NCBI RefSeq assembly: GCF_900107765.1
Contig: NZ_FNQY01000011.1
Location: 1-64,000 of the forward strand
Direction: 5' to 3'
Source: Arachidicoccus rhizosphaerae
GTDB lineage: Bacteria > Bacteroidota > Bacteroidia > Chitinophagales > Chitinophagaceae
Length of the DNA stretch: 64,000 nt
The translations under genes were made by a program, and so were the position numbers. The notes under the pieces were generated by a model. The model did not search any database. It saw nothing but the letters and a program-made list of their open reading frames with translations, and was not told the DNA's origin. This document shows, in pieces, positions 43,268-52,808 of this stretch. Numbering within the stretch: position 1 is the first letter of the stretch; every line of letters starts with the position of its first letter.

Positions 43268-43927
43268 TTACCACAGTTCTTCCAGTTTGATATTACTCAG
43301 ACGAAAGGCAGCGCCCAACTGGATGGTATAATAACGGCTGGGACTGTTAGAGCTTTCATAGAAGTCAATGCTACGAGAGAATTCTCTGCGACTACCTTCA
43401 GCAAACACCTGAATATTTGGATTCACCAGGTAGCGCACACCGATACCGCCTCTAAAATTAAATCCGTTATCATTGGGTTTGCTGTAATCTGCACCATTTC
43501 TCTGATATCCGGTCAATGTATAAAAACCTCCGCCTGCAAAAATATAAGGAGATACTTTATGCGTGGTCAGGTCCAGAAAATTATATTCCGGCAATACAGA
43601 CACTTCAAAAATATTGGTCTTGAACTGACCGGAACGATTGGCGCCGTCAATTAATTCTTCCCCATTATCTTTAGAGAGTGACCCATAGGTAAAGGTTGCA
43701 CGGACATTGAAGTTTTTGGCAATATCATACCGGTAAAACGCCTCCACACTGGGATGGCTTTCTTTAAAGGTAAAAGCCGTCTTATTCATAAAGCCACTGT
43801 AGTTCATCATTCCAACGCTGATCCCTATCTGGCTTCTTTGTCCAAAATCCAATACTTGCGCGCTTGCGCCCACAGTCAATAGCATAAATGCTATGACAAT
43901 CGGTAATATCAACTTGTTTTTCATCAT
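43268..43927 (-). CDS. Outer-membrane beta-barrel protein, last gene of the gld operon
   Basis: A 219-residue exported protein: signal peptide to about residue 23 (MLLTVGASAQ), then alternating beta-strands and a terminal strand pattern (FAEGSRREFSRSIDFY, then SRYYTIQLGAAFRL) typical of OmpW/porin-like barrels. It begins 8 bp after gldN, so it is cotranscribed with the T9SS core genes. A barrel of this size could help anchor the T9SS ring complex or simply be a passenger; I know no assigned role for a protein of this kind at this position. Confidence 0.75.
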   Translation of the reverse strand: MMKNKLILPIVIAFMLLTVGASAQVLDFGQRSQIGISVGMMNYSGFMNKTAFTFKESHPSVEAFYRYDIAKNFNVRATFTYGSLSKDNGEELIDGANRSGQFKTNIFEVSVLPEYNFLDLTTHKVSPYIFAGGGFYTLTGYQRNGADYSKPNDNGFNFRGGIGVRYLVNPNIQVFAEGSRREFSRSIDFYESSNSPSRYYTIQLGAAFRLSNIKLEELW

Positions 43928-43935
43928 TAGGTTTC

Positions 43936-44973
43936 TTATTTAGATGCAGAAGGCTGCTCCCACATACGTTTACTTAAATTATTGAGCTCATTTTGAATCT
44001 GACTTGCCTGAGAGGCCGTAAGCGGCCACTTGGTAAATCCATTGGCAGCATCCAGCGAAGACTTGATAATCGTACTTTTAAACAACCGGTTTTCAAATAC
44101 CTGTTCCCAGCTAAGACGACCACCACCATTGAGCGGATTAGGAATCAAAGTTCGGACCAGTTTGGTACGCAGATCGGGATAATAAATCCAGAAAGCGGCG
44201 TGTTCACTATTATCCATTACCTCACCTGTAGACATGGTATAATTAATCAAAGGTGCAATGCCTAAAATACGTACATAAGTTTTGCCGTCTCTTTTATTAA
44301 ATACCCATTCTTCTTTCACTCTGTATTTATAGATAGAATCTGCAGAAATTTCCTTCTGACGCACCTGATACCCTACGATATTTCCATCCAGGTCGTAGGA
44401 GGCCGAAGTGTCTGTGCCGCCACCAAAGGCAGACATCGCCTGCTCAAATGTGACCGGGGTGGTAAAACGGTCGTCAATCGGGCTGAAAGCCTGGACGCTG
44501 TCATTTTTAATGGCATCGATCATGACATTAATTAAACGGGTGGTATTCTCTCCATCAATGGAAGAGTTATAAAAATACGGCAAATTGGCCCGGTCTCTGG
44601 CATCAATGACACGCCATACCCTTACTCTGTATAACGCATCGGTAGCATACAACGGCGTGTAAGGCAGCGGCGTGGCCGTACTGTCTCCTGCATCATCTGC
44701 CAGAATATTATCTCTTCTCATGGATGATTTTGGCCCGTTGATCAGTTCATTACCTGTTGAATCTTTAATCACCTCAATAGGCATATTGGACAGCAACCCA
44801 CTTGTATCTGATGTCTTACCCGCATCATAACTGGAATTATCCGGTAACTCCGTTGTGTCCTGCGGTGGCACACTTGTTCTTTTTTTCACAGGTGGTGCGT
44901 CATAGGCAGATTGTGCCTCAGCATAAACGCCTAGTGTCATACCACATATCAACAATAAAATTAGCTTTCTCAT
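43936..44973 (-). CDS. gldN: Gliding motility / T9SS protein GldN (PorN)
   Basis: GldN is a periplasmic component of the type IX secretion system that with GldK forms the large ring under the outer membrane. The 345-residue protein has a signal peptide (to about residue 20, VYAEAQ), then a Pro/Ser/Asp-rich segment. The conserved GldN region (DALYRVRVWRVIDARDRANLPYF, then LPTY-type acidic middle and WVFNKRDGKTYVRILGIAPL, near residue 220-250) follows. It begins 29 bp after gldM and is 8 bp upstream of the barrel gene. Order K-L-M-N is the universal T9SS core order. Confidence 0.92.
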   Translation of the reverse strand: MRKLILLLICGMTLGVYAEAQSAYDAPPVKKRTSVPPQDTTELPDNSSYDAGKTSDTSGLLSNMPIEVIKDSTGNELINGPKSSMRRDNILADDAGDSTATPLPYTPLYATDALYRVRVWRVIDARDRANLPYFYNSSIDGENTTRLINVMIDAIKNDSVQAFSPIDDRFTTPVTFEQAMSAFGGGTDTSASYDLDGNIVGYQVRQKEISADSIYKYRVKEEWVFNKRDGKTYVRILGIAPLINYTMSTGEVMDNSEHAAFWIYYPDLRTKLVRTLIPNPLNGGGRLSWEQVFENRLFKSTIIKSSLDAANGFTKWPLTASQASQIQNELNNLSKRMWEQPSASK

Positions 44974-45002
44974 TAGAATGTTCCCCTATTTAAAATTTCT
45001 AT

Positions 45003-46526
45003 TTAATACAGATTAAAGGCGATAGGTGCCAGTGTTCTGGAGCCACCCGGGCCTTTAGCCCTGATTTCATCAATGGTAATGGTACTGCCCGGTTTTGCCC
45101 TTTCAATTAAATCCCTGGCGGCACCAAAAGTATTTCCTGTTACTGATTTATGCATAAATTCCGGATAACCGGCACCGGCAAAGGTCATGGTAAAGCTGGT
45201 AACAGTAAACTTAACGCCTTCAAATACAAAGTTTTCCAGCTCAGCTCTTACCCCGGCCTGCGCTTTAAAGGAGTTAACAGACATCCGGCCACCCTTACTG
45301 GCTCCTACCATCGCAGTAGGCGTAGGCACTGTCTTCACCCGGAATACAAAATTCTCGCTGGATTTACCGTCGGTTACATGTACATGCGCCTCACCCGGAG
45401 TAGATGGACGGGCAATGAACTTACCATGTCCCTGAGAAACAACAGACCCCTGATCCATGGTCACATGCATATTCTCTGCCCCCCGTCCGTTACCGCCGCC
45501 CACGGAAATCGGGTTATCCAGTCCGATATACAGCACTTTAACCGCGTCAGCACTGACCGTAATACCGGTCGGAGAGCCAACTGTGTACTGAATATCCTTG
45601 GTTAAAGTGGCGGTGGTTCCGTCCGGCTTTAAGAAAGAAATATTGACTTTCTTGGTATAGGAACCCGGACCGCCCGCCGTTGTTTTATATTCAGCCATGC
45701 CATTGGCATTTAAAGGCACCGCCTGACCGTCTATGGTAACCGTTGGTCTGGCATTTTTACTAAAGGCGCCTACACCGGCAGAAATCGTAAACTCCTGTCC
45801 CGGTAATAAGTACTGGGTATTGGCAGAGGCCAGTGCCTGGAACTCATCATATACCACCTGTACCTGACCGATTTTATTGTGACAGAACTCAACCACCTGT
45901 GCTTCTGCATTCTTGACATCATTTTGAAATTTCGTCAAAATGGTCAGTGCCGCAATGGTGGGTGTCATTCTAAAATAGGCTGCCGCCCATGTGCGGTTGC
46001 TTTTTTCCTGTACTGCAGGCATGGCCAGATCAATTGGCAGTGTATTTTTAAACTGATCATTGATTTCCCGGTCAATGCCTAACATACTTTTCTTGTACTC
46101 CGTGAGTTTCTGGTAAAGGGTGTCTCCCACTTTCCCATCATCCAAAATATTGGTGGGCACGTCCAGATCATCTTCACTATAGGTCGTATCCCCTTTAGCC
46201 GGATTATATCCTGATGCTCGCTTTAATCGATCCTTAACGCCCTCAATATATGCATACATCCCGTCAGAAAGCGTCTTGGCCTGTTGCGCTCTGGGTGCCC
46301 AGACTGATGCCAGTTTCTGAGAGGTAGGATCTTTCAGCTTTTCATCCAGTGAACTAAATAAGGTCTGGTTTTTCTGATCAATGGTTTGAATAGAGTTTTC
46401 CAGACTGTTGTTGACTGTACGAAAAGCATTTAATATTTCGGACGATACATTCAGCGCCAACAGGGCAGTCAACACCAAATACATCAGGTTGATCATTTTC
46501 TGCCGCGGCTCCCTAGGTATTGCCAT
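45003..46526 (-). CDS. gldM: Gliding motility / T9SS motor protein GldM (PorM)
   Basis: GldM spans the periplasm and with GldL forms the proton-driven rotary motor of the type IX secretion system. The 507-residue product has the hallmark N-terminus IPREPRQKMINLMYLVLTALLALN, with a single inner-membrane helix at about residues 12-30. A helical periplasmic domain and several beta-domains (about 220-507) follow, including the GAGYPEFMHKSVTGN end region. It lies between gldL and gldN; the 223-bp gap from gldL holds no gene. Confidence 0.95.
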   Translation of the reverse strand: MAIPREPRQKMINLMYLVLTALLALNVSSEILNAFRTVNNSLENSIQTIDQKNQTLFSSLDEKLKDPTSQKLASVWAPRAQQAKTLSDGMYAYIEGVKDRLKRASGYNPAKGDTTYSEDDLDVPTNILDDGKVGDTLYQKLTEYKKSMLGIDREINDQFKNTLPIDLAMPAVQEKSNRTWAAAYFRMTPTIAALTILTKFQNDVKNAEAQVVEFCHNKIGQVQVVYDEFQALASANTQYLLPGQEFTISAGVGAFSKNARPTVTIDGQAVPLNANGMAEYKTTAGGPGSYTKKVNISFLKPDGTTATLTKDIQYTVGSPTGITVSADAVKVLYIGLDNPISVGGGNGRGAENMHVTMDQGSVVSQGHGKFIARPSTPGEAHVHVTDGKSSENFVFRVKTVPTPTAMVGASKGGRMSVNSFKAQAGVRAELENFVFEGVKFTVTSFTMTFAGAGYPEFMHKSVTGNTFGAARDLIERAKPGSTITIDEIRAKGPGGSRTLAPIAFNLY

Positions 46527-46749
46527 AATTTATGTAATTTCTAATTTTAGCTACTGATAATTTCTAACTCATTCATGCTGCCATTACAACTTCCCACTCC
46601 CTATAGACCGGAAATCCTGCATGGACAGCTTAACACAACTTACTTAAGACATAAGCTGAACCGCTCTCTTTGGGTCATGAACTCCGGCATTAACTAAATA
46701 TAAGAAAGCCTTATTTAAAAACCGGTATGACCTAAAGCATCCCAGCCCG

Positions 46750-47385
46750 TTATTTCTGCCCCTGCATAGCAGAAAGCATTCCGCCATACACCTGATTGAG
46801 CCTGGCCAGATTTTCAGCCAGCTGGCCGATTTGTGCCTGCGTTTTCTTGGCATCATCAGCACTGGTAACGAGTGCCTGCGATGTTTCTGCCAGTTTCGCA
46901 TAGAAACTATTCATGGAAGTTAAAGAAGCAGTGGCTTCCTGTAACTTCTGCATATACTCCTCCGTATTGGCCATGGAATTACTCGCTGTACTGATTCTCT
47001 GAATGCTGGCTTCCAGATTTTTAAATCCTTCGCTTAGACGGTTCATAGAATCCGGGGTAATATCGGCATCCTTCAGCATATTATCAACAGCTGCAAGCGC
47101 GGAAGGCTGGGGCGTTACGACCGGCGCCTTGGTCAGTTTACCATCATCGCCAATGGGAATACCCATTTCATCAACCGCCTTAGGGGGTGCAAATATATAG
47201 AGCAGACCAAAGCTTGTAAATACAAAAGCTTCCGTATACAGCCCGAAATTCAGCCATCCGTTGGCAGAGCCAAAGGGTGCTGTATGGGTAATTTTAAATA
47301 ACGCACCTAATAGTACCGGCACAGCGGCAAAAGAATAAACGATCTCAAGGAAACGATCAATAGGCCTTACTTTTTCTACTGCCAT
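46750..47385 (-). CDS. gldL: Gliding motility / T9SS motor protein GldL (PorL)
   Basis: GldL is the inner-membrane stator subunit of the T9SS motor. Two membrane helices near the N-terminus (about residues 12-30 and 42-65, FAAVPVLLGALFKI and FGLYTEAFVFTSFGLLYIF) include the conserved glutamate in TEAFVFTSFG that is thought to carry protons. A long cytoplasmic coiled-coil part with MNRLSEGFKNLEASI follows. At 211 residues it is shorter than some homologues. It starts after a hairpin-containing gap from gldK. Confidence 0.93.
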   Translation of the reverse strand: MAVEKVRPIDRFLEIVYSFAAVPVLLGALFKITHTAPFGSANGWLNFGLYTEAFVFTSFGLLYIFAPPKAVDEMGIPIGDDGKLTKAPVVTPQPSALAAVDNMLKDADITPDSMNRLSEGFKNLEASIQRISTASNSMANTEEYMQKLQEATASLTSMNSFYAKLAETSQALVTSADDAKKTQAQIGQLAENLARLNQVYGGMLSAMQGQK

Positions 47386-47431
47386 AATAAGGAGTATTTA
47401 TTTTTAGTGATTATATATTTGTTTATAACAG

Positions 47432-47461
47432 ACAGCACCGGCCTCTAAGGGCAGGTGCTGT
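47432..47461 (-). repeat. Intra-operon hairpin between gldK and gldL
   Basis: An 8-bp perfect stem (47432-47439 with 47454-47461) without a T-run lies between the gldK stop and the gldL start. It may be an mRNA processing or stability element that sets different expression levels of K and L-M-N. Confidence 0.5.
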
Positions 47462-47472
47462 TATTCAATTAA

Positions 47473-48756
47473 TTATTCGGGAAGATTTACCACTACTCTA
47501 AATCCGATATAAGAGTGTGCGGTCCCTAAATCTTCAAAGAAACGGTTGGATACATTGGTAAACTGAGGGGTATCTTTCCAGCTACCGCCACGAACCACTT
47601 TCTGACGTTTGCTTTTGCTTTCAGAATCAATGGTACCCCATTGAATATCCGGATTGAACCTGTTTTCAAAATTAGCGCCACCGGCATAATAAGAAGTATT
47701 GGTCCATTCAGATACGTTATCCGCCAGGTTGTAGATACCATACTTACCGTGTTTGCCTTCAATTACTTTTTCAGGGAACAGTTTATTGCCTTGAGCAGAT
47801 TCCGCTTCTGCGGCCTCGTCATTATTAGCTCTTTTCTTTTTAGGTTTGTCCGCACCGCCATTCGTATTATCCGGAGCCAGGTTGTCCTCCGTACGGCCTT
47901 TATTGAGGTCCTTATCATTTAAGCTGGCCGCATAAGCCCACTCTGCTTCTGTTGGCAGACGGCACTGACCACCGATGGCCATTTTATGTTCTCTCTGATC
48001 TCTGTTGATTCGTTGTTTGGTAAACCAGTCACAATAAGCAGAAGCCTGTTTCCAGTTGACCCCCACTACCGGGAAGTTTTTATATTTATCGCTGGCAAAA
48101 TAGCTGGTGGCCATCTGCTCATTATTAGAATAGCCAAAGTCACGCATCCAGACCAAAGTATCAGGATATACCTGTACCGTATAGCGGTAAACAAAGTCTT
48201 TAGGGCTGCGGCCTTTATTTTCAATTTTTGCTGCCTGCTGATAATCAAAGCCCTTCATTTCATAAACCAGTTTGGCAGGGTCAATCTGCGGTTTATGAGA
48301 TAAGCTTTTGGAAGGATCCAGTAACAGATTGGTCAGTTTGGTCATCACTGCCGGATCCTGATAATTAATTTTTTCGGCATTTTTCCAGTTGATACTGGTA
48401 TCACCGTCTTTAACGATCAGATACTGGCCACCCAGTTCCTTGGCTGCGATGGAGTCACGCACCCAATTGACAAATTCTTTATACTGTGCATTGGTGGTTT
48501 CTGTCGTACTGATATAAAACGAACTGATTAATACGGGATGACGATTCTCACTGTTCGCGATATTATTCGTATCCTCACCGTTTTCAGCCCCCTGGACAAA
48601 TGTGCCGGTGGGCACCTTTACCATCGAAATCGGTAAGCCATACAGATGCTGACTTTTATGCTTTACAATCTTCCTTAAACGAACACCTGTTTGTGCCTGC
48701 AGGGCTCCTGCGCATAAAAGCATCAGACCCATCAAATAACCCGTGTATTTGCTCAT
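47473..48756 (-). CDS. gldK: Gliding motility / T9SS protein GldK (PorK)
   Basis: GldK is the outer-membrane-associated ring protein of the type IX secretion system, built on a formylglycine-generating-enzyme (SUMF1-like) fold. The 427-residue product has a signal sequence, then IPMVKVP-like SMVKVPTGTFVQGAENGED and the FGE pattern SSFYISTTETTNAQYKEFV, VVGVNWKQASAYCDWF, RLPTEAEWAYAA and KVVRGGSWKD with GFRVV at the end. A classical lipobox is not evident (MLLCAG), unlike many GldK lipoproteins. It is the first gene of the operon. Confidence 0.93.
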   Translation of the reverse strand: MSKYTGYLMGLMLLCAGALQAQTGVRLRKIVKHKSQHLYGLPISMVKVPTGTFVQGAENGEDTNNIANSENRHPVLISSFYISTTETTNAQYKEFVNWVRDSIAAKELGGQYLIVKDGDTSINWKNAEKINYQDPAVMTKLTNLLLDPSKSLSHKPQIDPAKLVYEMKGFDYQQAAKIENKGRSPKDFVYRYTVQVYPDTLVWMRDFGYSNNEQMATSYFASDKYKNFPVVGVNWKQASAYCDWFTKQRINRDQREHKMAIGGQCRLPTEAEWAYAASLNDKDLNKGRTEDNLAPDNTNGGADKPKKKRANNDEAAEAESAQGNKLFPEKVIEGKHGKYGIYNLADNVSEWTNTSYYAGGANFENRFNPDIQWGTIDSESKSKRQKVVRGGSWKDTPQFTNVSNRFFEDLGTAHSYIGFRVVVNLPE

Positions 48757-48791
48757 ACTTTAACTTTTCTATATTTTATGCGGATAGACAG

Positions 48792-48814
48792 AAAAAAGGC
48801 AATATTTCATTGCC
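48792..48814 (-). terminator. Terminator of the adenine deaminase gene
   Basis: On the minus strand a 6-bp stem (GGCAAT/ATTGCC, 48798-48814) is followed by TTTTTT (complement of 48792-48797), 14 bp after the stop codon and just ahead of gldK. Confidence 0.7.
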
Positions 48815-48827
48815 ATATTGCTGTCCC

Positions 48828-50477
48828 CTATTGGTTTACAAATTCGAAACGCTCCCCGTCAAAAAGCCCTTTATCGCTGAGTTTCAGTGCCGGTATGACC
48901 AAAAGAGCCATAAAACTGAGCGTCATATAGGGCGCGGACAAACTACTCTGCAATTTTTTTGCCATATTATCCAGTGCGCCATAATTTTTGGCGACCTCAA
49001 ATCCGTCCTGATTACTCATAAGTCCAGCCACAGGCAAAGGTAATACCTGCGTTTTCCCCTGCTCCGATATACTGATGCCTCCTTTCTCCTTTACCAGCAC
49101 GTTAATCGCTTCCATGATATCCTGATCATGGACTCCGACAGCCACAATATTATGACTATCATGCGCGACTGTAGAAGCAATGGCTCCTTTTTTTATTCCA
49201 AAGCCTTTAATAAAAGCCATGGCAGGTTTTGCCTCATGGTACCGGTTAACCACGACAATCTTTAATATATCCGACTGGGGATCACTCACCCAGGCATCCG
49301 GGTCTTTAGGATCTTCTTTGGGCGCCCAAAGAACTTTACCTGTAATTAATTGTCCATCATACGCTTCAATAACAGGCAACTGCCCCTCATCATCTAACAA
49401 ATGAGTGTCTTTTTCTAAACGTAAATCTTTCAGTTTTATTTCTTTAACTGCAAAATTATTCAACGCTTTTTCAGAAACGCCCGCAATATTTGTCTGGCCG
49501 TTTTCAGCTACCAGCTGACCGTCAATAAAGGTTTTAAGTACTTTAAAATCTTTGAGATTGTTCACCAGGATAAAATCTGCCGGTTCATTAACCCTGAGAA
49601 GGCCTACTTCCAGCTTATAATGAAATACCGGGTTAATGCAGGCAGCCTTTACCACTTTAAAAATATCCACTCCTTTTTGAACGGCTCTGGCACATAACCG
49701 GTCGATATGGCCTTCCACCAGACTATCGGGATGCTTATCGTCGCTGCAAAACATCATTTCATCTTCATGATCATTTAATAGATCAATCAATGCTTCAAAA
49801 TTTTTTGCAGCACTTCCTTCCCGAATTAAAATCTTCATATTGTGCTGGAGCTTATCCAGCGCTTCCTGCCTGGTAAAACATTCGTGATCGGTGGAGATGC
49901 CTGCCTGAATATAAGCGGCGGCCTGTTCCCCTCTAAGCCCCGGCGCATGGCCGTCTACCGGCTTATGCAGGTCCTTGGCATACTTGATTTTTTTAAGCAC
50001 TTCCGGGTCCTTATTTAATACGCCCGGAAAATTCATCATTTCAGCCAGGTACTTAATATCATCCAATATCAGTAATTCTTTGATCGCCTCCGCGTCAATG
50101 ACGGCGCCAGCCGTCTCAAAAGCCGTGGCCGGCACACAACTGGGGGCTCCAAAATTAAATTTAAAGGGAACTCTTTTGCCATTGTCAATCATATAATGCA
50201 CGCCTTGTACTCCGCAGACATTGGCTATTTCATGAGGGTCACTGACCGTGGCTACTGTCCCGTGCGTGACGGCAATTCTGGCAAACTCACTGGGAATAAG
50301 CATACTGCTTTCAATATGCACATGGGCATCAACAAAGCCTGGCATCAGAAAAGGCAAGGCAGGATCCGGACTATCTGCTATTTTTTCGATTTTCATGACC
50401 CTTTTATCGAACTCAATGGTTACCGGGTAGATTTCCTTTTTAAAGGCATTGACCAGATTGGCTTGCAGGGTATTCAT
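48828..50477 (-). CDS. ade: Adenine deaminase
   Basis: Ade hydrolyses adenine to hypoxanthine in purine salvage using a binuclear metal site. The 549-residue protein shows the amidohydrolase motif FVDAHVHIESSM (H52, H54) and the SDPHEIANVCG segment typical of Ade. Later there are PGLRGEQAAAYIQAGISTDHECF, MMFCSDDKHPDSL with the catalytic Asp, and the C-terminal subdomain with VAHDSHNIVAVG. Length and all motifs agree with bacterial Ade. It stands between a hydrolase gene and gldK with its own terminator. Confidence 0.95.
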   Translation of the reverse strand: MNTLQANLVNAFKKEIYPVTIEFDKRVMKIEKIADSPDPALPFLMPGFVDAHVHIESSMLIPSEFARIAVTHGTVATVSDPHEIANVCGVQGVHYMIDNGKRVPFKFNFGAPSCVPATAFETAGAVIDAEAIKELLILDDIKYLAEMMNFPGVLNKDPEVLKKIKYAKDLHKPVDGHAPGLRGEQAAAYIQAGISTDHECFTRQEALDKLQHNMKILIREGSAAKNFEALIDLLNDHEDEMMFCSDDKHPDSLVEGHIDRLCARAVQKGVDIFKVVKAACINPVFHYKLEVGLLRVNEPADFILVNNLKDFKVLKTFIDGQLVAENGQTNIAGVSEKALNNFAVKEIKLKDLRLEKDTHLLDDEGQLPVIEAYDGQLITGKVLWAPKEDPKDPDAWVSDPQSDILKIVVVNRYHEAKPAMAFIKGFGIKKGAIASTVAHDSHNIVAVGVHDQDIMEAINVLVKEKGGISISEQGKTQVLPLPVAGLMSNQDGFEVAKNYGALDNMAKKLQSSLSAPYMTLSFMALLVIPALKLSDKGLFDGERFEFVNQ

Positions 50478-50540
50478 GATTTTCGAATTAAATTTAATAA
50501 TAATATCAGTCCGGCCATTCAGCCATACGAATCTCCCGGA

Positions 50541-51362
50541 TTAATTAGAGGGGTAAAAATTCACCAAATCAACTTTTACCGGTTTTCCGGCTGCGTCCAC
50601 CAGTTTTTTGAATCGCTGGAGATCCGATAAGCCCTTAGCTCCCCGGTAATGATAAGGAATCACTACTTTAGGCTGGAAAGCCAGAACACCGCTTGCTGCC
50701 TGGTCAACATCCATCGTATAAGGGAGGTTCATACAGACAAAGGCCAGATCGATATTCTTAAGTCCTCTTAGCTCGGGCGTGGCTTCTGTATCTCCGCTCA
50801 GATAGATTCTTTTCCCACTTACAGTTAAGACATATCCATTACCCCTGCCCTTAGGATGGAACATCTGGGAAGCGTCCGGTAAATTATACATGGGTACCGC
50901 TTCAATCTTATAGCTGTTCCAGGTGGTGGATTTCCCATTTGCCAGGGCCTGTACATGCTCCTTGATTTCTGCCGGCAGTTTTTCCTGCACCGCCTTTGGT
51001 GCGATAATAGGAATGGCCCCAAATTTCTCTTCAATCAAAGCCAGCATTTTAGGATCCATATGATCGCCGTGAATGTCCGTAATTAATATTAAATCCGGCG
51101 CCTGCAGCTCGCTGATCAGAGCGGCATCAAAACTGGGATCTACCAGTACGGTTTTACCTGCCGCTTTTATTTCCAGACTGGCATGGAAAACAGGCAGCAC
51201 CTGAATTCCTTTCACAGGTTCTATCCAATTGCCGGGAGTTGACTGCGCAGTGGCCGAGAGTTTGATTCCTCCGATTAAAAGCAATAACAAAAGCACATTA
51301 CCCGCAAAGGCAGCTATACGACCCGCCTTTATTTGCCTACCGTTTTTATGTAAAATATTCAT
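50541..51362 (-). CDS. Exported MBL-fold hydrolase, UlaG-like
   Basis: A 273-residue metallo-beta-lactamase-fold protein with a signal peptide or anchor (hydrophobic 20-40, ending SATAQ). The metal motif reads TDIHGDHMD (D96, H98, D100, H101), so the first His of HxHxDH is Asp, as I recall from a common Bacteroidota subgroup. Further ligands are expected in YLSGDTEATPEL and VIPYHYRGA. The substrate is unknown. It follows ade upstream on the same strand with a 63-bp gap to ade. Confidence 0.8.
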   Translation of the reverse strand: MNILHKNGRQIKAGRIAAFAGNVLLLLLLIGGIKLSATAQSTPGNWIEPVKGIQVLPVFHASLEIKAAGKTVLVDPSFDAALISELQAPDLILITDIHGDHMDPKMLALIEEKFGAIPIIAPKAVQEKLPAEIKEHVQALANGKSTTWNSYKIEAVPMYNLPDASQMFHPKGRGNGYVLTVSGKRIYLSGDTEATPELRGLKNIDLAFVCMNLPYTMDVDQAASGVLAFQPKVVIPYHYRGAKGLSDLQRFKKLVDAAGKPVKVDLVNFYPSN

Positions 51363-51448
51363 GGCAACTCTGTTTTGTGTAAAAAATTAAAGGTAAATTC
51401 AGTAAAGTAGTCCCTCTCCGAGATTTGTCGCCAATATCCTGCCAAAAC

Positions 51449-51487
51449 AAGAACAGTCCCTATCCCAAACAGTTAATAATTGTTCTT
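51449..51487 (-). terminator. Possible terminator after trmD
   Basis: A 7-bp inverted repeat (51449-51455 with 51481-51487) with a 25-base loop and a T-rich 3' side on the minus strand lies about 75 bp after the trmD stop. Weak because of the long loop. Confidence 0.35.
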
Positions 51488-51563
51488 TTGTCCGGATCCG
51501 GACTATCTGCCAAAATTAAGACAGGAATTATGCTAAACTTCGCCTCTGACTGATCTTAACTTT

Positions 51564-52241
51564 TTATTCATCCAATAAATCAGGCCGGCGCGTCCTTGTC
51601 CTTTCAACTGCCTGATTATAACGCCATTCATCGATAATTTTCGGATTACCGCTCAATAGCACTTCCGGCACCTTCCAGCCTTTAAATTCCGCGGGACGGG
51701 TATAAACCGGCGGCGCCAGCAGGCCGTCCTGAAAGGAATCCGTCAGAGCGGAGGTTTCATCTCCCAGTACGCCCGGCAGTAAGCGGCCGATGGCGTCTAT
51801 CACCACCGCTGCGGCCAGTTCCCCTCCACTTAGCACATAATCGCCGATGGAGATCTCTCTGGTTACATAATGTTCCCTGATTCTTTCATCAATGCCTTTA
51901 TAGTGTCCGCAGATAATCAACAAACGCTCTTGTAAGGAAAGCGTATTCGCAGTTTTCTGTTCAAACCTGGGACCGTCAGGCGTCATATAAATGATCTCGT
52001 CATAAGGCCCGTCCTTGGTGAGGTGCTCGATGGCATTTACCAGCGGTTCACACATCATCACCATGCCCGCTCCCCCGCCGAACTGATAGTCATCCACCTG
52101 GCCATATTTATTTAAGGCCCACTGGCGTAAATTATGCAATTTGACCGTCAGTAACCCTTTTTCCTGCGCGCGCTTCATAATACTGTGCGACAAAGGGCTT
52201 TCTAATAAATCAGGCTGAACGGTAATAACATCAATATGCAT
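51564..52241 (-). CDS. trmD: tRNA (guanine37-N1)-methyltransferase TrmD
   Basis: TrmD methylates G37 of tRNAs read by codons beginning with C, keeping the reading frame. The 225-residue protein is a SPOUT-class knot enzyme. Motifs are [17 protein letters not shown], the [15 protein letters not shown] catalytic loop, the [12 protein letters not shown] and [13 protein letters not shown] cofactor segments of the trefoil knot, and the C-terminal [16 protein letters not shown]. The usual neighbours rpsP, rimM and rplS are not present, so the gene stands outside its common context. Confidence 0.97.
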   Translation of the reverse strand: MHIDVITVQPDLLESPLSHSIMKRAQEKGLLTVKLHNLRQWALNKYGQVDDYQFGGGAGMVMMCEPLVNAIEHLTKDGPYDEIIYMTPDGPRFEQKTANTLSLQERLLIICGHYKGIDERIREHYVTREISIGDYVLSGGELAAAVVIDAIGRLLPGVLGDETSALTDSFQDGLLAPPVYTRPAEFKGWKVPEVLLSGNPKIIDEWRYNQAVERTRTRRPDLLDE

Positions 52242-52282
52242 GGTCCCAACTATTAATTTTTTATCGAAGTCCGAGTGAACGA

Positions 52283-52798
52283 CTATTTTTTTGTTTTTTG
52301 ATCAATAACCGGAGATTGCATCGCCACCCTGTCTTCAATAAACTGTATCTGATCAGGCTGAAGGTCTTTTAATTTCAGAAAATAGGCCGCCCGGTTATAT
52401 CCAAAAAGCAGCAGATAATCCCTGGTCTTTTCCGTTTTCCCAAAATCTCCCCAGGCAAAGGTAGAACGATTTGAACTGGCATCAAGCGTTAGTCCCTGAT
52501 CATTAAAATTATATTCAATGGGACCCTGCAGACCCAGACTGGAAGCATAAATCTTTTTAGCCCTGATCCAGATAAGAATCGGAAACAGCACCAGGCCGTA
52601 AATACTGAAAGCCAGTAAAAATAACTGTACGTTTTCGGAGAGCAGACTTTTTACAAAAAACCGGACGATGGACAAAATCAGCAGCAGTATCCCCATCATG
52701 GTAATGATCTGATAGAGCCGCTGCCGGTAGCTCAGCCGTAAAAAAAGTTTGCAATACTCAGTTTTTGTCAGTTGTGTCGTGACTTTAAATGAAGCCAT
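52283..52798 (-). CDS. YcxB-like membrane protein
   Basis: A 171-residue protein with two membrane segments in the first half (about residues 30-52 and 56-80) and a C-terminal soluble domain with [24 protein letters not shown], followed by [15 protein letters not shown]. The arrangement resembles the YcxB-like family of small bacterial membrane proteins of unknown function. It lies between the beta-lactamase-like gene (10 bp apart) and trmD (41 bp), all on the minus strand, so all three may be cotranscribed. Confidence 0.65.
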   Translation of the reverse strand: MASFKVTTQLTKTEYCKLFLRLSYRQRLYQIITMMGILLLILSIVRFFVKSLLSENVQLFLLAFSIYGLVLFPILIWIRAKKIYASSLGLQGPIEYNFNDQGLTLDASSNRSTFAWGDFGKTEKTRDYLLLFGYNRAAYFLKLKDLQPDQIQFIEDRVAMQSPVIDQKTKK

Positions 52799-52808
52799 AT
52801 ATTTTTTA

